The notes below the pieces were generated by a model. That model worked only from the letters and a program-made list of their open reading frames with translations. It was not told the origin of the DNA and did not search any database. Below are positions 18,797 through 25,561 of a stretch of 64,000 bases of DNA, piece by piece. Both the position numbers and the translations under genes were made by a program. Where the stretch lies: NCBI RefSeq assembly GCF_021916785.1, contig NZ_JAKCFC010000008.1, positions 186,001-250,000 of the forward strand, in the 5' to 3' direction. Positions within the stretch are counted from its first letter, which is position 1; every line of letters starts with the position of its first letter. The stretch comes from Mycolicibacterium lacusdiani (GTDB taxonomy: Bacteria; Actinomycetota; Actinomycetes; Mycobacteriales; Mycobacteriaceae).

Positions 18797-20677
18797 GTGA
18801 TAGCCGTACTGCCGCGCGCGGCGAACCCGCAGGACCCATCGGTCGACCGACCACGGCGGGTGACGTGGGAGCGGGCCGGTTTCGGCGCGCTGACCGCGGT
18901 CACGGCGGTGCTCTACCTGTGGAACCTGTCCGCCAGCGGGTGGGCCAACGCGTTCTACTCGGCGGCCGCGCAGGCCGGGGCCGCGAACTGGACGGCCATG
19001 CTGTTCGGGTCGAGCGACGCGGGCAACGCCATCACGGTCGACAAGATCCCCGGGGCACTGTGGGTGACGGATCTATCGGTGCGGATCTTCGGGCTGAACT
19101 CGTGGAGCGTGCTGGCGCCTCAGGCGTTGATGGGCGTGGCCGCCGTCGCGGTGCTCTACGCGGCCGTCCGCCGAGCGTCGGGCCCGCAGGCGGCGCTGCT
19201 GGCGGGCGCGGTGTTCGCGTTCACCCCCGCCGCCGCGCTGATGTTTCGGTTCAACAACCCCGACGCCCTGCTGGTCTTGATGCTCGTCGTCGGCGCCTAT
19301 TGCGTGCAACGCGCGTGCGAGCCGGACACCAGCCGCTGGTGGCTCGTCGGAGCGGGTGTCGCCGTGGGCTTCGGCTTCCTGGCGAAGATGCTGCAGGCCT
19401 TCCTCGTCCTGCCCGCCTTCGGCGTCGCGTACCTGATGGCTGCTGCGGCGCCGCTGCGGGCCCGGCTGTTCCGGCTGGCCGCGGGCGCCGTCGCGCTGGT
19501 GGTGTCGGCGGGCTGGTACCTGCTGCTGGTGGAGCTGTGGCCCGCCTCGTCGCGGCCGTACATCGGTGGCTCCCAGCACGACAGCATCGTCGAACTGGCG
19601 TTGGGCTACAACGGGCTCGGTCGCATCACCGGCGAGGAGGTCGGCGGCCTTGGCAACCTCGACTACGACGTCGGCTGGGGCCGGCTGCTCGGCGCGGGCA
19701 TGGGGACCTACACCGGCTGGCTGCTGCCTGCCGCGCTGGTCTGCCTGGCGGCTGGGCTCTGGCTCACCCGACGCGCGCCGCGCACCGATTCCCGGCGTGC
19801 CGCACTCGTGCTGTGGGGCGGCTGGCTGCTGACGACGGCTTTCGTGTTCAGCTTCGCCGGCGGCATCGTGCACTCTTACTACACCGTCGCGCTGGCACCT
19901 GCGCTCGGCGCGGTGATCGGCATCGGGTCGATCACGCTGTGGCGCAACCGAGCCACGCCGTGGTGTGCTGCCGCGATGGCGTCGACCGTCGCCGTCACCG
20001 CCGTCCTCGCCGTGGTCCTGGCCGCCCGCCACGACGACTGGCTGCCGTGGTTGCGCGCGGTCGTCGCCGTCGTGGGAGTGGGTGCCGCCGTGCTGCTGCT
20101 GGTGGTGGCTCGACTGCCGCATCGGGTGGCAGCCGCGGTGGCCGGACTGGCGCTCACCGCCTGCCTGATCGCGCCTACTGCCTACGCGATCGAGACGGCC
20201 GCCGCGGCGCACACCGGTGCAATTCCGTCAGTCGGACCGGCACGCGGATTCGGCGGCATGGGCGGGGGACTGCTCGCGTCACCCGAACCCAGTGCCGGCC
20301 TGTCGGCGCTGCTGGCTACCGACGCCGACCAATTCGGCTGGGCCGCAGCGGTGGTGGGCTCCAACAACGCCGCGGGCTATCAGTTGGGCAGCGGCGCACC
20401 GGTGATGGCGGTCGGCGGGTTCAACGGCACGGACCCCGCACCGACGCTCGCCGAATTCCAGCGCCTCGTGGCCGACGGTGACGTGCACTACTTCATCCGC
20501 AGCAGGATCATGGGGCGGGGCGAGCGAAGCGACGGGGTATTGGGAAGCTTCGGCAAGGCGCAGCCAACGGGGAGTCGCGAGGCCGCGAACATCGCCGAGT
20601 GGGTCGAGACGCACTATGCGCCGGTGATCATCGATCGCGTGGCGGTCTACGACCTCACCGCGGCGCCAACGGCGTGA
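18797..20677 (+). CDS. GT39-type membrane glycosyltransferase (first paralogue)
   Basis: A 626-residue polytopic protein starting at GTG. Early segments ASGWANAFYSAAAQAGAANW and DAGNAITVDKIPGALW have the acidic residues typical of polyprenyl-phosphate-sugar-dependent transferases (ArnT/Pmt/YkcB-like, GT39). About ten membrane helices are followed by an external C-terminal domain (LLATDADQFGWAAAVVGS and on). It would transfer a sugar from a lipid carrier outside the membrane. It shares clear similarity with the protein at 22002-23909. A short insert near residues 573-593 contains GERSDG, encoded by a repeat motif not present in the paralogue. Confidence 0.82.
   Translation: MIAVLPRAANPQDPSVDRPRRVTWERAGFGALTAVTAVLYLWNLSASGWANAFYSAAAQAGAANWTAMLFGSSDAGNAITVDKIPGALWVTDLSVRIFGLNSWSVLAPQALMGVAAVAVLYAAVRRASGPQAALLAGAVFAFTPAAALMFRFNNPDALLVLMLVVGAYCVQRACEPDTSRWWLVGAGVAVGFGFLAKMLQAFLVLPAFGVAYLMAAAAPLRARLFRLAAGAVALVVSAGWYLLLVELWPASSRPYIGGSQHDSIVELALGYNGLGRITGEEVGGLGNLDYDVGWGRLLGAGMGTYTGWLLPAALVCLAAGLWLTRRAPRTDSRRAALVLWGGWLLTTAFVFSFAGGIVHSYYTVALAPALGAVIGIGSITLWRNRATPWCAAAMASTVAVTAVLAVVLAARHDDWLPWLRAVVAVVGVGAAVLLLVVARLPHRVAAAVAGLALTACLIAPTAYAIETAAAAHTGAIPSVGPARGFGGMGGGLLASPEPSAGLSALLATDADQFGWAAAVVGSNNAAGYQLGSGAPVMAVGGFNGTDPAPTLAEFQRLVADGDVHYFIRSRIMGRGERSDGVLGSFGKAQPTGSREAANIAEWVETHYAPVIIDRVAVYDLTAAPTA
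20522..20537 (+). repeat. GAGCGAAGCGACGGGG motif inside the first GT39 gene
   Basis: A 16-base motif encoding part of GERSDG. A near copy (GAGCGTAGCGACCGGGG) occurs at 27424-27440 at the start of cysQ. It falls in a stretch of about 20 residues that is absent from the otherwise similar GT39 paralogue, which suggests insertion of a short repetitive element without breaking the frame. Confidence 0.45.
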
Positions 20678-20739
20678 CTCACAGCCGGCGCATAGCTCGC
20701 GCAGAAGGCCACCACACTGCGCGCGGCGACGATGAAGTC

Positions 20740-22005
20740 ATGACGGACATCGACACGGGAACCGAGCGCATCGCGCGCTTCGCATCCCGACCCAATGCGG
20801 CCAGGGCCGCGGCCGAGACCGGCGTACCGGTGCTGGACGTGGTCATCCCCGTCTACAACGAGGAGAACGCGCTGGCCGACTCGGTGCGCCGGGTGCACCG
20901 CCACCTGCGGGACACCTTTCCGTACCCCGTGCGCATCACGATCGCCGACAACGCCAGCGTCGACGAGACGCCTCGCGTGGCAAGGGAATTGGCGTCCGAA
21001 CTCCCCGGCGTGCGCGTGGTGCGGCTGGAGCAGAAGGGCCGCGGTAGGGCGCTCCGCGAAGTCTGGTCGCACTCCGATGCGCAGGTCCTGGCATACATGG
21101 ACGTCGACCTGTCGACCGACCTCACCGCGCTGGCCCCGCTCGTCGCTCCGTTGATCTCCGGGCACTCCGACCTCGCAATCGGCACCCGCCTGGGCCGGGG
21201 GTCGCGGGTGGTGCGAGGGGCCAAGCGCGAGTTCATTTCTCGCTGCTACAACTTGATCCTGAAGTCGACGCTCGCCGCGGGGTTCTCCGACGCGCAGTGC
21301 GGGTTCAAGGCCATCCGCGCCGACGTCGCGCGGGAGTTGCTGCCGCACGTGTCCGACGCTGGATGGTTCTTCGACACCGAGCTGCTGGTACTCGCCGAGC
21401 GCAGCGGCCTGCGCATACACGAGGTGCCGGTCGACTGGGTCGACGACCCCGACAGCCGGGTCGACATCGTCGCGACCGCCGCTGCCGACCTCAAGGGGGT
21501 CGGGCGTCTGCTCCGCGGCTTCGCCAACGGCTCGATCCCCGTCAATGCCATTGCGGCGCAACTAGGACCGTCCCAGGCCGCACCGCGTTCACTGTTCCGA
21601 CAGGTGGTCCGCTTCGCCACGGTGGGGGTCGCGTCGACGGCCGCCTACCTGGCGCTGTTCATGCTGCTGCACGGCGTGATCGGTGCCCAGGCCGCCAACC
21701 TCGTCGCGCTGCTCGTCACCGCGATCGGCAACACCGCGGCCAACCGTCGGTTCACGTTCGGCGTCGCGGGCAACGCCGCGCGCCACCACGTCGAGGGGTT
21801 GATCGTCTTTGGCATCGCCCTGGCGATCACCAGCGGCGCACTCGCCGGCCTGCACGCCCTCGTCGACCAACCGCACCGGATGCTCGAGATGTCCGTACTG
21901 GTGCTCGCCAACTTGCTCGCCACCGCCGTCCGCTTCGTCCTGTTGCGGGGCTGGGTCTTCCACCCGCGGCGCCTCCGCTCGACTTCTGAAGGAGCCCGTT
22001 CATGA
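20740..22005 (+). CDS. GT2 glycosyltransferase fused to a GtrA-like membrane domain
   Basis: A 421-residue protein. Residues about 25-265 form a dolichol-phosphate-mannose-synthase-like GT2 domain (VVIPVYNEENAL, DNASVDETPRVA, metal-binding YMDVDLSTD, GSRVVRGAKREF). The C terminus has four hydrophobic helices of the GtrA type (FATVGVASTAAYLALFMLL). It would make a polyprenyl-phosphate sugar and move it across the membrane, giving the donor used by the two flanking GT39 enzymes. It overlaps the next gene by four bases (ATGA). Confidence 0.85.
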   Translation: MTDIDTGTERIARFASRPNAARAAAETGVPVLDVVIPVYNEENALADSVRRVHRHLRDTFPYPVRITIADNASVDETPRVARELASELPGVRVVRLEQKGRGRALREVWSHSDAQVLAYMDVDLSTDLTALAPLVAPLISGHSDLAIGTRLGRGSRVVRGAKREFISRCYNLILKSTLAAGFSDAQCGFKAIRADVARELLPHVSDAGWFFDTELLVLAERSGLRIHEVPVDWVDDPDSRVDIVATAAADLKGVGRLLRGFANGSIPVNAIAAQLGPSQAAPRSLFRQVVRFATVGVASTAAYLALFMLLHGVIGAQAANLVALLVTAIGNTAANRRFTFGVAGNAARHHVEGLIVFGIALAITSGALAGLHALVDQPHRMLEMSVLVLANLLATAVRFVLLRGWVFHPRRLRSTSEGARS

Positions 22006-23909
22006 CCGTCACCGCCGACCATCGGACACCAGCGCCCGCCGACCGGACCGACACCCCCGAACCTCGCTGGGCGAGAACGGGTCTGCTGGCGCTGCTCTCG
22101 GGTACCGCCGTGCTCTACCTCTGGGGTCTGGGATCCTCGGGCTGGGCCAACAGCTACTACGCCGCGGCCGCGCAAGCCGGTACGCAGAGTTGGAAGGCAT
22201 GGCTGTTCGGCTCGCTCGACGCGGGCAACGCGATCACGGTCGACAAGCCGCCTGCCGCAATGTGGTTGATGAGCCTGTCCGGCAGGCTGTTCGGCTTCAA
22301 CGAGTTCACGATGCTGCTACCGCAGGCGCTGATGGGCGTCGCGGCCGTCGCGGTGCTCTACCTCACCGTCAAGCGCACCAGCGGCCCCGGCGCCGCCCTG
22401 GTCGCGGGCACGGTGCTGGCGCTCACCCCGGTCGCCACGCTGATGTTCCGCTACAACAACCCCGATGCGCTGCTGGTGTTCCTGCTCGTCGTGGCGGGCT
22501 ACACCACGGTGCGCGCGGTGGAGAACGGCAGCTACCGGTGGATGGCGCTCACGGGCGCCGTCGTCGGGTTCGCGTTCCTGACCAAGATGTTGCAGGCGTT
22601 CCTGCCGGTGCCCGGCTTCGCGCTGGCGTTCCTGGTCGCCGCCCCGCTCTCGCTGTGGCGACGGGTCGGTGGGCTGCTCGTCGCCGGTGCGGCGCTGGTC
22701 GTCTCCGCCGGTTGGTACGTCGCGTTGGTGAGCCTGTGGCCCGCCGGATCGCGACCCTACATCGCGGGGTCGACCGACGACAGCCTGCTGCAGCTCGCGC
22801 TGGGGTACAACGGTCTCGAGCGCATCGTCGGTGGTGGCGGTCCCGGTGGCGGGGGTGGCGATTTCGGCCCCGGCGGCGGCGAAGGCAGGCCTCCAGGCGG
22901 CAACCTCTTCTTCGGCGGAGACCCCGGCATCGGCCGGATGTTCGGCCCGTCGTTCGGCACCGAGTCGTCGTGGCTGCTGCCCGTCGCGCTGATCGGAATG
23001 GTCGTGCTGGCGTGGCTGACGTGGCGGTCTGCCCGCACCGACCTGCGCCGTGCCGGTCTGCTGGTGTGGGGTAGCTGGCTCGTGGTCACCGCGGGCGTCT
23101 TCAGCTTCATGGACGGCACCGTGCACCCGTACTACGTGGTGGCGCTGGCGCCCGCGATCGGCGCCCTGGTCGGCATGACCATTTCCGAACTGTGGCAGCG
23201 CAGGTCGCTCCTCTGGTCGCGACTGGTGTTGGCGGCGCTGCTGGCAGGCACGGGGGTCTGGGCCTTCGTGCTGCTGGGCCGCACACCGGAGTGGCTGCCC
23301 GTACTGCGCTGGGTGCTGCTGGTCGGATCGGCCGTGGTGGCCGTCGGAGTCGCCGTCGGCGCTCGGCGCGGCAGCCGGGTGACGGTGGTCGTGGCGGCGC
23401 TGGCCTGCCTGCTCGGTGTCGGCGCGACTGCGGCCTACTCGATCGAGACGGTGGCGGCGAACCACGGCGGCCCGATGGCGACGTCCGGTCCCGCCAAGGC
23501 AGAGGGCTTCGGCTTCGGTGGTCCCAGTGGCGGTCCGGGAGCTGGATGGGGCGGGCCCTTCGGTCAGTCCGACAACGCCCAGCTGCAGACTCTGGTCGCC
23601 GACGCCGACACCCGCTGGGCCGCAGCGGCAATCGGGTCGATGCAGGTGAGCGACCTCGAGCTGAAGACGGGCGAGTCGCTCATGGCGATCGGTGGTTTCA
23701 CCGGCGGCGACCCATCGCCGACCCTGGCGGAATTCCAGCAGTACGTCGCCGACGGTCAGGTGCGGTACTTCATCGCCTCCGATCGCGGCGGCCCGCCAGG
23801 ACAGCGCGGCGGCAGCGCGGGGGAGATCACCGCGTGGGTCGAGCAGACGTTCGCCAAGTCCGACGTCGGCGGCACGACCGTCTACGACCTGGAATCACCG
23901 CGATCCTGA
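22002..23909 (+). CDS. GT39-type membrane glycosyltransferase (second paralogue)
   Basis: A 635-residue polytopic protein similar along its length to the one at 18797-20677: SSGWANSYYAAAAQAGTQSW, SLDAGNAITVDKPPAAMW, TLMFRYNNPDALLVFLLV. It differs by a long glycine-rich external loop (about residues 277-312, GGGGPGGGGGDFGPGGGEG). Its C-terminal domain ends in WVEQTFAKSDVGGTTVYDL. It is translationally coupled to the GT2-GtrA gene. The two GT39 genes probably arose by duplication and may use the same lipid-linked donor on different acceptors. Confidence 0.82.
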   Translation: MTVTADHRTPAPADRTDTPEPRWARTGLLALLSGTAVLYLWGLGSSGWANSYYAAAAQAGTQSWKAWLFGSLDAGNAITVDKPPAAMWLMSLSGRLFGFNEFTMLLPQALMGVAAVAVLYLTVKRTSGPGAALVAGTVLALTPVATLMFRYNNPDALLVFLLVVAGYTTVRAVENGSYRWMALTGAVVGFAFLTKMLQAFLPVPGFALAFLVAAPLSLWRRVGGLLVAGAALVVSAGWYVALVSLWPAGSRPYIAGSTDDSLLQLALGYNGLERIVGGGGPGGGGGDFGPGGGEGRPPGGNLFFGGDPGIGRMFGPSFGTESSWLLPVALIGMVVLAWLTWRSARTDLRRAGLLVWGSWLVVTAGVFSFMDGTVHPYYVVALAPAIGALVGMTISELWQRRSLLWSRLVLAALLAGTGVWAFVLLGRTPEWLPVLRWVLLVGSAVVAVGVAVGARRGSRVTVVVAALACLLGVGATAAYSIETVAANHGGPMATSGPAKAEGFGFGGPSGGPGAGWGGPFGQSDNAQLQTLVADADTRWAAAAIGSMQVSDLELKTGESLMAIGGFTGGDPSPTLAEFQQYVADGQVRYFIASDRGGPPGQRGGSAGEITAWVEQTFAKSDVGGTTVYDLESPRS

Positions 23910-23933
23910 GGCTGCCCGCACAGGAGGTCCACC

Positions 23934-24119
23934 ATGTCCGTCACCGACGAGTACCTGAAGAACAACGATGCCTACACCCAGTCGTTCGCGTACAGCGAGG
24001 AGGACGTGTGCCAATCGCTGCGACGCATCGAGGCGAGCCCGTTCGTCACGAAGCACTCGTCGGCCCGGGGATTCGTGTTCGACGTCGCCACAGGGCGGCT
24101 GGCCGAAGTCACCGCTTGA
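23934..24119 (+). pseudogene. canA: beta-carbonic anhydrase CanA remnant with in-frame internal deletion
   Basis: A 61-residue frame with a good ribosome site (aggagg at 23921-23926). Residues 1-18 (MSVTDEYLKNNDAYTQSF) match the N terminus of mycobacterial beta-carbonic anhydrase Rv1284. Residues from about 19 (SEEDVCQSLRRIEASPFV and FVFDVATGRLAEVT) match its C terminus. About 100 central residues are missing, including the CxDxR and HxxC zinc ligands, so it cannot be active. The frame is kept across the junction near base 23988. Rv1284 lies directly before cysD in M. tuberculosis, as this remnant almost does here. It may still be translated, but enzymatically it is a broken gene. Confidence 0.8.
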
Positions 24120-24122
24120 CTC

Positions 24123-24413
24123 TCAGATGCCGGTGCACAACGCCACGAACGGGATCGGCGCACAGATGCCGATCGAGAAGCCGGGCGTCGGGTCGCCGTT
24201 CCACGGTGGAGGCGGGGGCGGAGGCGGCGGGGGCGGTGGCGGTGGCGGAGGCGGCAATGCTGCCGCGACGCAGGTGTTGGTCGCCGGATCGAACACCGTG
24301 CCGACACCGCATTCGGCCGCATTGCCGGCTGCCGGCGACACCAGGATGACGAATGAGAGCGGCGCGAACGTGGCCGCAATGACGATCGTCAATCGTCGCG
24401 CAATGGCTGCCAT
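24123..24413 (-). CDS. small secreted protein with a 17-proline run and four cysteines
   Basis: A 96-residue product with a signal peptide (ARRLTIVIAATFAPLSFVIL, likely cleaved near GNAA/ECG). The mature part starts ECGVGTVFDPATNTC, which resembles small cysteine-paired carbohydrate-binding or secreted domains, then 17 prolines in a row, then GDPTPGFSIGICAPIPFVALC. The four cysteines could form two disulfides outside the cell. It lies tail to tail with the canA remnant, three bases apart. I know similar small hypothetical exported proteins in mycobacteria but no function. Confidence 0.7.
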   Translation of the reverse strand: MAAIARRLTIVIAATFAPLSFVILVSPAAGNAAECGVGTVFDPATNTCVAAALPPPPPPPPPPPPPPPPPWNGDPTPGFSIGICAPIPFVALCTGI

Positions 24414-24517
24414 CGCTGGCCCCCTCCGGGTCCTTCCCCGACCCCGCTTCAGCCATCATAAGACCGCTCCGACCGGGTGTCACTCGCTTTGATCTGGGCA
24501 CGATGCGGGCCGAAACG

Positions 24518-24547
24518 TTGACACTCGCGGCGCTCGCATCATAGATT
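24518..24547 (+). promoter_or_regulatory. SigA-type promoter for cysD
   Basis: A perfect -35 TTGACA (24518-24523) is followed after 18 bases by TAGATT (24542-24547), a 4/6 match to the -10 consensus including the key T-A and final T. Initiation would fall near 24554-24555, exactly at an ATG that opens a 15-codon frame leading into cysD. Confidence 0.6.
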
Positions 24548-24554
24548 CCTGGGC

Positions 24555-24602
24555 ATGATTGCAATTCTGGCTATCTCTACCAACTTAAAGAGGAAGTCAT
24601 GA
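24555..24602 (+). CDS. candidate leaderless leader peptide coupled to cysD
   Basis: ATG 24555 lies at the start site predicted from the promoter at 24518-24547 and opens the 15-residue frame MIAILAISTNLKRKS. Its TGA (24600-24602) overlaps the cysD ATG (24599), giving an ATGA coupling. The codons include ATT, GCA, TTA, AGG and TCA, rare for this genome, and the cysD ribosome site AAGAGGAAG lies inside it. Cysteine-coding leaderless leaders are known before other mycobacterial sulfur operons; this one has no cysteine. It could be chance. Confidence 0.4.
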   Translation: MIAILAISTNLKRKS

Positions 24603-25525
24603 CGGCCACCGAACTCGACCATGCCGTCGGCAAGTACGAGTTGAGCCACCTGCGGGTGTTGGAGGCCGAGGCCATCCACATCATCCGCGAGGTCGCCGCC
24701 GAGTTCGAGAAGCCGGTGCTGCTCTTCTCCGGCGGCAAGGACTCGATCGTCATGCTGCATCTGGCGCTCAAGGCCTTCCGGCCGGGCAGGCTGCCGTTCC
24801 CCGTGATGCACGTCGACACCGGGCACAACTTCGACGAGGTGCTCGCCGTCCGCGACGAACTGGTCGCCCAGAGCGGCGTCCGCCTGGTCGTGGCCAAGGT
24901 GCAGGACGACATCGACGCGGGCCGCGTCGTCGAGACGATCCCGTCGCGCAACCCCATGCAGACGTTCACGCTGCTGCGCGCCATCCGGGAGAACAAGTTC
25001 GACGCCGCATTCGGCGGCGCCCGCCGCGACGAGGAGAAGGCCCGCGCCAAGGAGCGCGTGTTCAGCTTCCGCGACGAGTTCGGCCAGTGGGATCCCAAGG
25101 CCCAGCGTCCCGAGCTGTGGAACCTCTACAACGGCCGCCACCACAAGGGCGAGCACATCCGCGCCTTCCCGATCTCGAACTGGACCGAGTTCGACATCTG
25201 GTCCTACATCGGCGCCGAGAAGATCACGCTGCCGTCCATCTACTACGCGCACCAGCGCAAGGTGTTCGAGCGCGACGGCATGCTGCTGGCCGTCCACGAG
25301 TTCCTGCAGCCGCGCAAGGACGAGCCGATCATCGAGAAGACCGTGCGGTTCCGCACCGTAGGCGACGTGACGTGCACGGGCTGCGTCGAATCCAAGGCGT
25401 CGACCGTGGCCGAGGTGATCGCCGAGACGGCCATCTCGCGGCTGACCGAACGTGGTGCCACGCGCGCCGACGACCGGATCTCCGAGGCCGGCATGGAAGA
25501 CCGCAAGCGAGAGGGCTACTTCTGA
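24599..25525 (+). CDS. cysD: sulfate adenylyltransferase subunit 2
   Basis: A 308-residue ATP-pyrophosphatase-family protein with the PP-loop LLFSGGKDSIVMLHL and conserved FPVMHVDTGHNF, FGGARRDEEKARAKER and MEDRKREGYF. With CysN it activates sulfate with ATP to adenosine 5'-phosphosulfate in the cytoplasm, the first step of sulfate assimilation. The start follows AAGAGGAAG. The gene is followed by a 36-base mini-ORF cassette and then cysN/C. It matches Rv1285. Confidence 0.95.
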   Translation: MTATELDHAVGKYELSHLRVLEAEAIHIIREVAAEFEKPVLLFSGGKDSIVMLHLALKAFRPGRLPFPVMHVDTGHNFDEVLAVRDELVAQSGVRLVVAKVQDDIDAGRVVETIPSRNPMQTFTLLRAIRENKFDAAFGGARRDEEKARAKERVFSFRDEFGQWDPKAQRPELWNLYNGRHHKGEHIRAFPISNWTEFDIWSYIGAEKITLPSIYYAHQRKVFERDGMLLAVHEFLQPRKDEPIIEKTVRFRTVGDVTCTGCVESKASTVAEVIAETAISRLTERGATRADDRISEAGMEDRKREGYF

Positions 25526-25560
25526 TGAGCGCTCGCGCGAAGAAGAGAAGGAACAGCTGA
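25525..25560 (+). repeat. 11-codon mini-ORF cassette between cysD and cysN (related to the oppC/oppD repeat)
   Basis: The cysD stop TGA (25523-25525) overlaps an ATG at 25525 that encodes MSARAKKRRNS and stops at 25560, one base before the cysN ATG at 25562. Peptide length and sequence resemble the MSACAKSRGRR units at 13624-13691, and the DNA shares ATGAGCGCT-GCGCGAAGA. It appears to be one member of a small intercistronic repeat family that keeps ribosomes moving between genes. Confidence 0.65.
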
Positions 25561-25561
25561 T

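Noticed and set aside
23968..24492. Plus-strand frame with a long Gly run.
   Set aside because: It is the reverse of the poly-proline protein, which has a signal peptide and paired cysteines on the minus strand.
24414..24598. Riboswitch before cysD.
   Set aside because: The predicted leader is only about 45 bases, with no SAM-type or other known aptamer core.
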